A stretch of DNA of 39,189 bases, from NCBI GenBank assembly GCA_035529855.1, contig DATKVX010000054.1, forward strand, positions 1-39,189, written 5' to 3'. Numbering within the stretch: the first letter of the stretch is position 1; each line of letters opens with the position of its first letter. The notes below the pieces were generated by a model that worked only from the letters and a program-made list of their open reading frames with translations, had not been told where the DNA came from and searched no databases. Source of the DNA: a bacterium. GTDB taxonomy: Bacteria; RBG-13-66-14; B26-G2; WVWN01. This document shows, in pieces, positions 24,301 to 31,677 of this stretch. Position numbers and translations under genes: made by a program.

Positions 24301-24587
24301 TCGAAGCCGGGCGCCTCGACGAGCGCGTCATCGAGAAGCAGGAGAAGCTGCTGGAGCGGATGCTCTCGTCGACGCGGGCGCTGCGGGTCCAGGGGCGCTC
24401 GAGCCGGCGCCGCGCCGAGCCGGCCCGGGAGTACGCGACGCCGACGGTGGCGCCGCTGCCCGGTACCCTCACCGCGCCCCGGCTCGAGGCCGGGCCGGCT
24501 AGCGGGCCGCCCGCGGCGGGGTACGTCCCGGCGGACCTGCGCGCGTCGCTGGCCGAATACTACCGCCGCCTGGCGGGAGGCGAATAA
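21354..24587 (+). CDS. DUF4175-like membrane protein with Ig-like region and long coiled coil
   Basis: The 1077-residue protein has three hydrophobic segments at about 18-45, 50-68 and 145-166. A beta-rich, Ig-like part (~180-475) follows, with YYVVAGGEKSRRYKVEVV, VTPPAYAG and DDFGLGDVRVVYY. From ~485 a very Glu/Arg/Leu/Ala-rich coiled-coil region extends beyond residue 1000, with one less charged break, SVFSMMPGMSPSELRLAL. This order (TMs, A-F-D-N-D-D-V-x-G-P-type beta domain, coiled coil) matches large DUF4175 proteins often encoded near MoxR/BatA-type genes in Planctomycetes-like and FCB lineages. No such gene is next to it here. Function is unknown; a structural or envelope role is inferred. 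It is first in a three-gene unit. Confidence 0.75.
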   Translation: MDKPREIIRAVIRLGRGRLAAAALAGAAGVIAVVAAATLFALGASALWGWWPAAALAAVAAAGALYGFWRLLGRGLAARARLADALVTAESRVPSLRHRLASAYYVAAAEGDRGTSPELAEAFVGDVERRLPASMKAPLPGRYRFVPLGLLSGAAAAWLVVAFAAPGFLGDRLAALAEAAPAGGLIAAVSPGDARVGVGATLAVEATLRRDFAGEAAVVVERGGAASEVPMELRGPRELAASVAAGAEDFRYYVVAGGEKSRRYKVEVVPPPSFGGLRVAVTPPAYAGLPARALPPGEGDVRALAGSTVRVEVGVEGAEAVELEAPGGLRATCEPEGDVFAGEFVVAEGGTYRVKAASQWGETFTPRFAVALEPDGPPEVAVVEPARDLVIADTSRSPRLRFTCADDFGLGDVRVVYYNEATGRRLTGEVGSGAGRRELEGDVDLIPPGMDLFPGDVVSYYVEAFDNDDVRGPKAGRSATYRFRFPTAAEMFEQVSEEMTEGVSDLAGLREQTRRLREQLEEAGARGREEAFSRPELRELVAEQERLRRELGEAAEKLDALLERADENVISPELAAKIVEANRLLNEALDEQSKEALRKLSEALREVDPERVRELMEQVKLDQAELERNLERVINILKDAQREELLRNLAACAEELAERQRDVLERLEAADSPRDQRELARDVEAFGADVRESAEAFDEVDAELAAELRKIAEEYAEGQAKRAAERAAQYLAAGEMEEAAAGGAAAEKELEELAAALRELSTRYREGKRRALLADLDRAIERVLGASHRAEAMAAELAGGAGPAFAERQEGLAAEVGDIGDDARAAAEKSLLVPLAVGEALAEIGAELEAGARNVELGNRGAAAEANVRALAGLNVVAAALLEVRSNVAAAGSSVGLAEMIERMKKLAEGQRQVNRQGKSVFSMMPGMSPSELRLALERMAAEQAMIREGLEKLAGEGRGRGAEKAGELGGLAEEMAELERELEAGRLDERVIEKQEKLLERMLSSTRALRVQGRSSRRRAEPAREYATPTVAPLPGTLTAPRLEAGPASGPPAAGYVPADLRASLAEYYRRLAGGE

Positions 24588-24597
24588 GGGTTCATAT

Positions 24598-25176
24598 ATG
24601 CGGCGAGCAGTAATATTATCGATATCGGCGTTGGCGTTGGCGGCGATGGCCTGGGCGGCCGGTTCCCTCCACGACGCCGCGGCCTATCTCGGGGAAGGGG
24701 AGAAGGAAAAGGCCGCGGCCGAGCTTATAGCCTACGGCCGGGGCGACCCCGCGGCGCCGCTGGCCAACCAGGCGCTGGACTGCGTCTTGTTATTATATAA
24801 GAAAAACGTGGGAGCGGAGATGCTCGCGACGTACGTGGACGCGCTCGCGCTGGTGGCCGACGGCTACGCCGCGACGGCGGACATCGTCTTCCGCGAGATG
24901 GCGGCCGACGGCGAGCTTCCCTGGCCGCTGCGGGGCCGGGCGGTCCTGCTGGCGGCGGACATCAACGCCGCCGGCGACCGCGTGGAGCTGCTCGAGCGCG
25001 CGTGGCGCGACTGCGACGACGATACCGGGCGCCTGCTCGGCGTCGCCCTGGCGGAGGCGTATTACAAAGAGGAACGGCGGGACGACGCGCGTAAAGTACG
25101 CGACGCGTTCGCGGAGCGCTTCCCCGGCGACGAAGGGCTCAAGTACTTCGACTATTTAAAAGAGGAGAGCGAATGA
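24598..25176 (+). CDS. Small exported helical-repeat protein
   Basis: The 192-residue protein has an N-terminal signal peptide (MRRAVILSISALALAAMAWA, cleavage near 21). The remainder is all-alpha with TPR-like helix pairs, for example AAAYLGEGEKEKAAAELIAYG and VALAEAYYKEERRDDARKVRDAF. No family was recognised. It starts 10 nt after the DUF4175-like stop and overlaps the next gene by ATGA (25173-25176), so the three genes are co-translated and probably act together, the upstream pair at the envelope. Confidence 0.75.
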   Translation: MRRAVILSISALALAAMAWAAGSLHDAAAYLGEGEKEKAAAELIAYGRGDPAAPLANQALDCVLLLYKKNVGAEMLATYVDALALVADGYAATADIVFREMAADGELPWPLRGRAVLLAADINAAGDRVELLERAWRDCDDDTGRLLGVALAEAYYKEERRDDARKVRDAFAERFPGDEGLKYFDYLKEESE

Positions 25177-25823
25177 CGGCCAAAGCCGGTTACCGGGAGC
25201 AGCAGGTGGTCGTTGTCATCGACGCGGCGCCGCTGGCGGAGCTGCTGCTCGAGTGCAGCCCCCGGCCCATACTGCCGGCGCTGTCGTACGGCCGGGCGAA
25301 GATAGGGTACAGTCGCCGTATACGCGACGAAGTAAAAAGGTTGTTGAAGGAGAAGGACCTGCCGGACGACCGCGTCGTCGCCCTGATGGATGAGCTGTGG
25401 CGCGAGGGCGTGGAGCTTACGCCGGCCGACGAGGTGCAGGCGTACGAGGACGAGGCGCGGGACGAGGGCTTGCGGCTCGCCGTCGCCGCGGCCGACCCGG
25501 CGATATACCTCACCGCCGACGAGAGCCTGGCGGAGATGGCGGAGTGGAAGGGCGTCGACGTCGTGGATAGTATAGGGAAGGTTAGGCAGATACTGCTCTC
25601 GCACGAGGACACGGCGGTCGTCTTTCGCGCGGGTTCGGAGCCGGAGGCGATTCGCGTAGCGGACGCCCTCCGGGAGGCCGGCGTCGACGCGCAGGTAGTC
25701 TCGCAGCAGGTCCCCTGGTATAACGGCGTGCTGGTCGTGGGCCAGGGGTATTGGGGCGAAATAATGGTCTTCGAGAAGGACCGCGAGGAAGCGGCGAGGG
25801 TAATCGCACGTTTGGATATGTGA
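25173..25823 (+). CDS. PIN-like domain fused to a DUF2007-like domain
   Basis: The 216-residue protein has two parts. Residues ~11-138 look like a divergent PIN fold: VVVVIDAAPL (D17) at the start, then DEGLRLAVAAADPAIYLTADESL (D97, D108, D116), then WKGVDVVD. This resembles the PIN pattern D...A.A....lvT.D..L. Residues ~148-214 (VFRAGSEPEAIRVADALREAG, then VFEKDREEAARVI) fit the small DUF2007 'signal-transducing' family, a ferredoxin-like fold. PIN proteins are usually RNases; whether this copy is active is unclear because the acidic set is not standard. The ATGA overlap with the upstream gene indicates coupling. It is the last gene before a clear terminator. Confidence 0.65.
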   Translation: MTAKAGYREQQVVVVIDAAPLAELLLECSPRPILPALSYGRAKIGYSRRIRDEVKRLLKEKDLPDDRVVALMDELWREGVELTPADEVQAYEDEARDEGLRLAVAAADPAIYLTADESLAEMAEWKGVDVVDSIGKVRQILLSHEDTAVVFRAGSEPEAIRVADALREAGVDAQVVSQQVPWYNGVLVVGQGYWGEIMVFEKDREEAARVIARLDM

Positions 25824-25850
25824 GCTTCGCTACTTTTCCGGAAATATTAA

Positions 25851-25875
25851 AACCGCCCCCCGGGGCGGTTTTTTC
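25851..25875 (+). terminator. Terminator of the DUF4175-like operon
   Basis: AACCGCCC/GGGCGGTT (25851-25858 with 25863-25870) with a 4-nt loop is followed by TTTT (25871-25874), 27 nt after the stop of the last gene. Confidence 0.88.
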
Positions 25876-25901
25876 GTGGCCTGCTTTTTGGCGTCGGGGA
25901 G

Positions 25902-26110
25902 GTAGGGGCGACTGACCAGTCGCCCCTACGAACGTTTATTAATCCTCGGGGCCTCCTACGTACGGCGCCAGCCGGCCTTTCTTCACATTGTTAAAGACTG
26001 CGGTGGGCCGACCTGAAGGTCGTCCCCTACGAAGACCAGGTGCGCCAACGACCAGAAGTCGCGCCCGCGGCGAAGAAGTAATACGTAGGGCCGCACCTGC
26101 AGGTGCGGCC
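25902..26110. repeat. Small palindromic-repeat island
   Basis: The island contains a perfect 12-bp inverted pair GTAGGGGCGACT/AGTCGCCCCTAC (25902-25929, loop GACC). Near 26007 is a GGGCCGACCTGAAGGTCG copy ending in CCCCTAC. At 26089-26110 is a perfect 22-bp palindrome centred on CACCTGCAGGTG. These are the same modules as in 6211-8130. The last palindrome lies just past the wbqC stop and could serve as a 3' end for that transcript, though no T run follows. Nothing else was found in 25876-26128. Confidence 0.75.
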
Positions 26111-26128
26111 GCGTTTGGGCGGCGGCCG

Positions 26129-26845
26129 TCACGGTTTGCCGGGAGGTTCCCCCATAATCACGTCCAGGCTCGCCGGGCCGCAGTTGAAGAGTACGTCTAT
26201 CGCCGAGAGGTTGGGCACGAAGTCGCCGAAGAGCTGGGGGTACGGCGTCGGCTCCCAGCCGAGGTAGCTTTGGCGCAGGCCCGCGGCCTCGAATTTCTCC
26301 TTTTCAATATAGGCCGCCTCGCCGTCGGAGGAGAGGTACGCCGTGCCTCCCAGCCTCTTGCAGATGTCGACGACGAGGTCCGTCTTCGTCCCCGCGAAGG
26401 TCATCCCCTTTACGTCTACCGCGGGCGTCTCGACGCCCAGGAAGCGGCGCAGGCCGTCGATTATATGGAGGTTGAGCTCGACGAGCCACTTCCACTCGCG
26501 GCCGTAAACGTCGTCGAAGAAGCCGGCGTAGTCGGCGAAGTGCGGCGCTGTGGCGTAGCTCTGGCGGATGGCGTCGCGGTGTTTGCGGCGCCAGGGCCCT
26601 TCCGCGACGCGGACGTCGCGGATGAGCTGGTCGTGCTTCCCCTTGACGTAAACCGGCACCGTGAGCCAGAGGGGCCCCTCGCGCGTTTTGATGCGGTTGC
26701 GGACTTGCCAACTCTGTTTGCTGAGTTGGACGAAGTCCAAGAAGGCGAAGGCGTCGGCTCGAGCCATCTTCCGGAAGAAGCCCGCGAAGGGAAGGTATAC
26801 CGGTTGGTGGAGGGCGATTACTTTTTGCGGACGAGCAGCATCCAT
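26129..26845 (-). CDS. WbqC family protein
   Basis: The 238-residue protein opens with KVIALHQPVYLPFAGFFRKM, the hallmark H-Q-P-x-Y-x-P-x-x-G-x-x-x-K-M of the WbqC family. It continues with FLDFVQLSKQSWQVRNRIKT and WLTVPV. The C-terminal YLSSDGEAAYIE and LGWEPTPYPQ also fit. Members occur in O-antigen and surface-glycan clusters; their reaction has not been well defined. The start is ATG 26845, overlapping the methyltransferase gene by 28 nt, which suggests translational coupling. Together with the methyltransferase and neuB it makes a short surface-sugar module at the end of the long minus-strand gene run. Confidence 0.9.
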   Translation of the reverse strand: MDAARPQKVIALHQPVYLPFAGFFRKMARADAFAFLDFVQLSKQSWQVRNRIKTREGPLWLTVPVYVKGKHDQLIRDVRVAEGPWRRKHRDAIRQSYATAPHFADYAGFFDDVYGREWKWLVELNLHIIDGLRRFLGVETPAVDVKGMTFAGTKTDLVVDICKRLGGTAYLSSDGEAAYIEKEKFEAAGLRQSYLGWEPTPYPQLFGDFVPNLSAIDVLFNCGPASLDVIMGEPPGKP

Positions 26846-27471
26846 CCTGCATCCCGAGACGTCTCGTTGCGGCGGGTGATCGCGTAGCGGTCGAACCACA
26901 CCACGTCGAAGCCGTCGGCGAAGAGAGCGCGCGCGCCCTCCTCGTCGTACACGGTGAAGCGGAGGCCGTCCCACTCGCCGCGATTGAGGAGCGTCCGGCC
27001 GCCGGCGCTTTCGGACTCGGTAACGTGCGAATCCTCCGGCGAGCGGAGGTTGGTGAAGCACCATCCCCCGGGCGCGAGGACGCGCCGGACTTCGGCCACC
27101 GCCCCGGCGACCGCGGCCTCGTCGCCGTAGAATATGCACTCCCACGGCAGGACGACGTCTAAAGAATTATCACGGAAGGGAAGACGGTCCAACGCGCCGC
27201 AAGCGGCGCTTCCGGCGAGGTCCTCTTCGGCCAGGAAGGCCCGCACGTTGCGCGCGGCCTGTAAGGAGTAGTCGAGCGCGAACGTCCGGAAGCCGCAGCG
27301 GCTCAGGAGGACGGTGTGGCGCCCGGAGCCGGAGCCCAGGTCGAGGGCGCGAAGGTTGCGGCGGTCCTCCTCGCGGGGGAAGGCGTAGGCCACGAACCGC
27401 ACGACCTCTTCGGCGGGGTAGACCATGCGCCGGCGCGCGTGGTGGTTTTCCCAGAACGCTCTCTCTACCAT
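26818..27471 (-). CDS. Class I SAM-dependent methyltransferase
   Basis: The 217-residue protein has motif I ALDLGSGSGRH (42-52), followed by FALDYS with the acidic ribose-binding position, LDRLPFRDNSLDVVL and VRRVLAPGGW. These are the usual landmarks of the Methyltransf_11/25 group. The C-terminal part (WDGLRFTVYDEEGARALF) is the typical substrate-side extension of sugar or small-molecule methyltransferases. Given neuB 34 nt upstream and wbqC overlapping downstream, methylation of a surface sugar or its precursor is a reasonable inference. Confidence 0.88.
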   Translation of the reverse strand: MVERAFWENHHARRRMVYPAEEVVRFVAYAFPREEDRRNLRALDLGSGSGRHTVLLSRCGFRTFALDYSLQAARNVRAFLAEEDLAGSAACGALDRLPFRDNSLDVVLPWECIFYGDEAAVAGAVAEVRRVLAPGGWCFTNLRSPEDSHVTESESAGGRTLLNRGEWDGLRFTVYDEEGARALFADGFDVVWFDRYAITRRNETSRDAGWMLLVRKK

Positions 27472-27505
27472 AACCCTCTTCGGCGGTGGCGGCCGCGGGA
27501 GGCCG

Positions 27506-28594
27506 TCAAGCGAAGTCGCCCTCCCCGATGCCGTCGCCGGCGGGAATGTCGCGGGTGGCGCGGCGGCCGTTCACGTCGTCTATGCGAAACGGGTTCAAAC
27601 CTTTGCGGTTCTTGCCGGGGCGCAGGATGTCTATATTTTCGCCCTCGCGCAGTACGTCGCCGGCGGCGACGTCGCAGGTGGCCTGGATGCCGCGCTGCGA
27701 GTAATGGAATAGCTCCTCTTCGGCGGGTTGGACTTCCTTTTCGCCGGTGCCCCGCATTTTCTCCACCAGCCGTATCGCCCGGACCATGGCGGTGAGCTCG
27801 TGGGGTTCGACGGCGAAGGAGTGGTCGGGTCCGGGAAGGCCGTGGTCGAGGGTGAAATGTTTTTCTATCACCTTGGCGCCCAGCGCGACGGCCGCGGCGG
27901 GCGCGGCCACCGGGTCGGCGGAGTGGTCCGACAGGCCGACGACGGCGCCGAACGTCTCGGCCAGCGTCGGGATGGCGAGAAGGTTCACGGCCTCGGGAGG
28001 CGTGGGGTAGGCCGCGGTGCACTGCAGGAGCGCCACCGGGACGTCGGCCGCGGCGCGTACGAAGTCGAGCGCGCGTTGGATGTCGGCGTACGTGCCGGCG
28101 CCGGTCGACATCAGGAGGGGTTTGCCGGTAGCCGTCAAGAATTCCAGCAGGCGGAGGTGATTGAGCTCGGAGGAGGCCACCTTGTGGACCGTGACGTGCG
28201 GGTCCACCGCCCGGGCGTCGGTTACGGAGAAGGCGGAGGCCATGAACTCCAGGCCGCGTTCGCGGGCGTGAGCGGCCAGCTCGGCCAGCATCTCGTACGG
28301 CATCTCGAGGCTGCGTAGGAGCTCGAGCGCGTCCTCCCGGATGCCGGCCTCGGCCAGGTAGTCGCTTTGGCCCGCGCCGGGGGCGTATATCGTCTCCGCC
28401 CGAAAGACCTGGAACTTGACGGCGTCGCAGCCGGCGTCGGCCGCGGCGTCTATGAGCTCGTGGGCCCGCTCCTCGTCGCCGCCCAGCACGCCCGCCCGCC
28501 AGTTGGACCCGGCCTCGCCGACGACGAAGACCGGTTTGCCCTCGCCGAAGGGAGCTTCGGCCTCGGGGCCCGGGTTGGGTTTCGGTTTCGCCAT
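27506..28594 (-). CDS. neuB: NeuB-type nonulosonic acid synthase with SAF domain
   Basis: The 362-residue protein has the NeuB TIM barrel (GEAGSNW 26-32, DAVKFQVF 57-64, HKVASSELNHLRLLE, LLMSTGAGTYADI, LQCTAAYPTPPEAVNL, GLSDHS, EKHFTLD, GPDHSFAVEPHEL). A C-terminal antifreeze-like SAF domain (about 300-355) follows. These enzymes condense PEP with ManNAc or a modified hexosamine, making sialic, legionaminic or pseudaminic acid precursors. The substrate cannot be told from sequence by eye. No neuC, neuA or other pathway gene is in the window, so the rest must be elsewhere. The ATG is 7 nt after the preceding lipoprotein stop. Confidence 0.93.
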   Translation of the reverse strand: MAKPKPNPGPEAEAPFGEGKPVFVVGEAGSNWRAGVLGGDEERAHELIDAAADAGCDAVKFQVFRAETIYAPGAGQSDYLAEAGIREDALELLRSLEMPYEMLAELAAHARERGLEFMASAFSVTDARAVDPHVTVHKVASSELNHLRLLEFLTATGKPLLMSTGAGTYADIQRALDFVRAAADVPVALLQCTAAYPTPPEAVNLLAIPTLAETFGAVVGLSDHSADPVAAPAAAVALGAKVIEKHFTLDHGLPGPDHSFAVEPHELTAMVRAIRLVEKMRGTGEKEVQPAEEELFHYSQRGIQATCDVAAGDVLREGENIDILRPGKNRKGLNPFRIDDVNGRRATRDIPAGDGIGEGDFA

Positions 28595-28601
28595 AGTGTG
28601 A

Positions 28602-29378
28602 TTATTTTATTTTAATGTCTTTCAAACCCTCGGCGATGCCGATAAGGTCGAGCTTCCGGGGCTCTTCCGTGATGGCGGTGGTGGCGCCGGAGTCGCCGAA
28701 GTCGACCAGCGCCAGCGTGCCCTTCTCGTGTTCGGAGAAGGCGATACCGAAGATCGGTATCTCCTCGGCGACGTAGACGTAGCCGGCCTCCCGTCCCGCC
28801 TTCGTGAGGACGAGCTTTTCGCAGCTAAGCTTCTTACCGGCGAGGGTCTCGTAGGGAGCGGCCCCGGCCTCCTCGGCGTCGACGCCCGCGCCGCCGCCGA
28901 AGACCTCGTTCAAGTCGGGCCCTTGGCCTACGGTTTCCATCGCCTTCTGCAGCAGCTGGAGCTCCTTGAGCGGCAGCTCTACCGCCGGCGCGTCGCCCAC
29001 CTTGACGATAAGGCGTTCGGATTCCTCCGCCAGGTCCTTGCCGCTTTTGAGGAAGGATATGCTCTCGAGCTGGGGCACGAGGGCTTTGGATACGGCCTTG
29101 CGGCCTTCGCGCTCGACGACGACCTCCAGCCAGAAGTAATCCCGGCCGCCGCGGCCTTCCTTGCCGGTGAGCGCGACGAGGACCTCCGACTCCTTACCGC
29201 TACCGCTCGTAAGACGGTACTCGCACCAGCGGCCCACTTCCCATTGGCTGACGGCCTCGGTCAGCACCTCCTCGATGGCGGTGGGCGGCGGGGGCGTTTC
29301 TTTTTTTCCGCAGGGGCCGCAGCCGGCGAAGAAGGCCACGCAGGCTGCGAGGGAGATAACGAGTGCGCGAGTTGCCAT
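28602..29378 (-). CDS. Lipoprotein of unknown function
   Basis: The 258-residue protein has a lipoprotein signal ending FFAGCG (Cys20) and a Pro-rich linker. The mature part contains WEVGRWCEYRLTSGSGKES and a DYFWLEVVVEREG segment, reminiscent of outer-membrane lipoprotein-sorting-like beta folds, then EIPIFGIAFSEHEKG and ITEEPRKLDL. No family was recognised. The start is ATG 29378, with SD GGAGGAG about 5 nt upstream; an upstream ATG in the same frame lies deep inside pit and is rejected. It sits between pit and neuB, 17 and 7 nt apart respectively. Confidence 0.85.
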   Translation of the reverse strand: MATRALVISLAACVAFFAGCGPCGKKETPPPPTAIEEVLTEAVSQWEVGRWCEYRLTSGSGKESEVLVALTGKEGRGGRDYFWLEVVVEREGRKAVSKALVPQLESISFLKSGKDLAEESERLIVKVGDAPAVELPLKELQLLQKAMETVGQGPDLNEVFGGGAGVDAEEAGAAPYETLAGKKLSCEKLVLTKAGREAGYVYVAEEIPIFGIAFSEHEKGTLALVDFGDSGATTAITEEPRKLDLIGIAEGLKDIKIK

Positions 29379-29395
29379 ATTCTCCTCCTGGAGAG

Positions 29396-30397
29396 TTACG
29401 CTATGCCGAACGCGTAATGTATGATGTAGTAACAAACGGCGCTGATGGCGGCGGCACCGGGGAGGGTCAGGAACCAGGTGATAACGATGCGCCGCGCCAA
29501 CGCCCAGCGGACGGCGTTGATGTTTTCGGTGGCGCCCACGCCCATAATGGCGGTGGCGATGACCTGCGTCGTGCTGATGGGCGCCCCCAGCCAGGAGTTG
29601 ACGAAGATTACCAGGGCCGAGGAGGTCTCGGCGCTGAAGCCGTGCGAAGGCTGGAGGCGGACCATGCGCGAGCCCATAGTACGTATTATGCGCCACCCCC
29701 CTATCTGGGTGCCGAGCCCCATGAAGAGGGCGGAGCTGAGTATAACCCAAACCGGTACGTGGAAGTCGGTCTGGAGGCCCGCGATGACCAGGCCGGCGGT
29801 AATCACGCCCATGGCGTTCTGGGTGTCGTTGGCGCCGTGGCTGAACGCCATGGCCGCGGCGGAGAATATCTGCGAGACGCGGAAAAACTTATGGGCCTTG
29901 CCGGGCACCGCCCGCCGCGACAACCACAGCACCGCCACCATAAAGATGTATCCGATGGCGAAGCCGGCGATGGGCGAGAGCACCATCGCGATGACGATTT
30001 TTTGGATGCCGGCCCATTGCCAGGTACCGACGCCGAAGGCCGCCGCGGCGGCGCCCATCAGGCCGCCGACCATAGCGTGCGTTACGCTTATGGGGATGCC
30101 GAGGTACGAGCAGGCGCCGGACCACACGATGGCGCCGACGAGAGCGAAGATGAGGATCCATAAATTTATGTCGGCCGGGTCGACGATGCCCTTGCCGATG
30201 GTCCTGGCGACGGCGGTGGTGAGGAACGCGCCCAGGGTGTTGAAAACGGCGGCCATCAAGACCGCCTGATAGGGCTTGAGCGCGCGCGTCGAGACGGTGG
30301 TAGCGATGGCGTTGGCGCAGTCGTTGACGCCGTTGATGAAGTTATAAACCGAGGCTAGGGCTATTACGACACCGAGAAGCAGGAACGTTTCGAGCAT
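29396..30397 (-). CDS. pit: PiT-family inorganic phosphate transporter
   Basis: The 333-residue protein has the two inverted family signatures: GVNDCANAIATTVSTRAL (from residue 23) and FSHGANDTQNAMG (from ~185). Each lies at the start of one half of the transporter. Additional marks are GIPISVTHAMVGG and GAPISTTQVI. About ten TM segments are present. PiT proteins move phosphate (often as metal phosphate) with H+ or Na+. It is 33 nt downstream of a PhoU-like DUF47 gene, the usual partner. Length is typical of short bacterial PiT proteins. Confidence 0.95.
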   Translation of the reverse strand: MLETFLLLGVVIALASVYNFINGVNDCANAIATTVSTRALKPYQAVLMAAVFNTLGAFLTTAVARTIGKGIVDPADINLWILIFALVGAIVWSGACSYLGIPISVTHAMVGGLMGAAAAAFGVGTWQWAGIQKIVIAMVLSPIAGFAIGYIFMVAVLWLSRRAVPGKAHKFFRVSQIFSAAAMAFSHGANDTQNAMGVITAGLVIAGLQTDFHVPVWVILSSALFMGLGTQIGGWRIIRTMGSRMVRLQPSHGFSAETSSALVIFVNSWLGAPISTTQVIATAIMGVGATENINAVRWALARRIVITWFLTLPGAAAISAVCYYIIHYAFGIA

Positions 30398-30430
30398 CGA
30401 CCTCAGCCGGCCTTACGCGTTAATCGGGGT

Positions 30431-31057
30431 TTAGGCGTTCTTTACTATTACGCCGTCGACGATGTTGGCGACGTCTTCGCAGCGGTCGGTGGTGCCCTCG
30501 AGGACCTCTATTATCTCTTTCCACTTGATTATGGTGATGGGGTCCTTTTCGCCGTTCAGGAGGTTGGCGAGGGCATTACGGCAGATGTGGTCCGCCTCCT
30601 CCTCCAGGCGGTTTATCTCCAGCAGGTGGGGTTTCACGTCCGGGAAATGCCGAAGGCTGCGCACGGCCTTCTCTACGTTCTTGGCGCCGGCCAGGATGAG
30701 CTCGGCGATCACGACGACTTCGTGTCGCACGCCGTCCAGCTCGTAAAGGCTCATCTTGTGGCCCGCGACTTCGATGTAGTCGATTACTTCGTCGAGGGCG
30801 CACGCCAGCGCGTGGATGTCGCCCCTCTCGATGGGCGTTACGAACGAGCGGTTTAGGTTGTCGATTATCCCGTGGGTGATGTCGTCGGCGCGGTGCTCGA
30901 TGTCTTTTAATCTGCGCGCGGAGCGGGGCGCGTTTTCGATGTCGTTGACGAGCTTCGTCAACTCGGTCGCGGCCTCGACCGCCAGGCTGGCTAGCTCGGT
31001 GAACATGTCGAAGAACCGCTCCTCGCGCGGGATGAGTTTCGGGAATTTAAAACGCAT
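30431..31057 (-). CDS. PhoU-like DUF47 protein (PiT accessory)
   Basis: The 208-residue all-alpha protein has FFDMFTELASLAVEAATEL, then LKDIEHRADDITHGIIDNLNRSFVTPIERGDIHALA with E-x-x-x-D metal-binding-type motifs. The second repeat is INRLEEEADHICRNALANL, and it ends EVLEGTTDRCEDVANIVDGVIVK. This is the DUF47/PhoU_div family, which in many bacteria precedes pit and is thought to control phosphate uptake. It starts 31 nt after the def stop. Confidence 0.94.
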   Translation of the reverse strand: MRFKFPKLIPREERFFDMFTELASLAVEAATELTKLVNDIENAPRSARRLKDIEHRADDITHGIIDNLNRSFVTPIERGDIHALACALDEVIDYIEVAGHKMSLYELDGVRHEVVVIAELILAGAKNVEKAVRSLRHFPDVKPHLLEINRLEEEADHICRNALANLLNGEKDPITIIKWKEIIEVLEGTTDRCEDVANIVDGVIVKNA

Positions 31058-31088
31058 ACTTAACCCTTCGTTCGCCGCCGCCCGGGTT

Positions 31089-31649
31089 TTAACGGTTTCC
31101 TAAGCCGAGTTCGCGGTAGAGCTTACGGAAATGGTCGCGTACTTGTTTTCTCTTCAGGCGGGATAGGTGGTCGATGAAGAGTACGCCGTTCAGGTGGTCG
31201 ACCTCGTGGACCAGTACCCGGGCGCCGAGCCCTTCCGCCTCGAGCTCCCGCTCGCGCCCTTTAGCGTCGACGTATTTCACCACTGCGCGCGCCGGCCGCG
31301 CCAGCGGCGACGCGAAGGACAACAAGCTGAGGCAACCCTCTTCCTCGACTTCTTCTTCGTCCGACGTCCGGACGATTTCCGGGTTGATGAACAACGTGTC
31401 GGCCCCCTCGGGGAGGAGGGAGGGGTGCACGACTACTATCTGCTTCAGGACCCCCACTTGCGGCGCCGCCAGCCCCACGCCGCGGTGCTTGACCATGACG
31501 TCCGCCATGGCCTTTATCAGTTCGCCTTCGGTCGTCCCCAGAGACTCGACCCGTTCGGATTTCTCGCGGAGTACGGCGTCGTCGAGGTAGCGGAGGCAGT
31601 ACTTAATATCGTCGTCCTTCACGACCGGGATAGGATACCACGCCGTCAT
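31089..31649 (-). CDS. def: Peptide deformylase
   Basis: The 186-residue protein has the three family motifs: GVGLAAPQVG (57-66), EEGCLSL (metal ligand Cys106) and HEVDHLNGVLF (HExxH-type, H148, E149, H152). It removes the formyl group from nascent protein N-termini with an Fe2+ or similar metal. The first ~17 residues before YLDDAVLREKSERVESL are longer than in most homologs, so a later start is possible. It lies 28 nt after the exonuclease-WYL gene, not next to fmt as is common. Confidence 0.95.
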   Translation of the reverse strand: MTAWYPIPVVKDDDIKYCLRYLDDAVLREKSERVESLGTTEGELIKAMADVMVKHRGVGLAAPQVGVLKQIVVVHPSLLPEGADTLFINPEIVRTSDEEEVEEEGCLSLLSFASPLARPARAVVKYVDAKGRERELEAEGLGARVLVHEVDHLNGVLFIDHLSRLKRKQVRDHFRKLYRELGLGNR

Positions 31650-31677
31650 CGGCGGGTCAAGGCGTAACGGCGAGGGG

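Noticed and set aside
25988-26887. A 299-codon plus-strand ORF over the wbqC region
   Set aside because: It is a shadow of the WbqC and methyltransferase genes and begins in repeat DNA.
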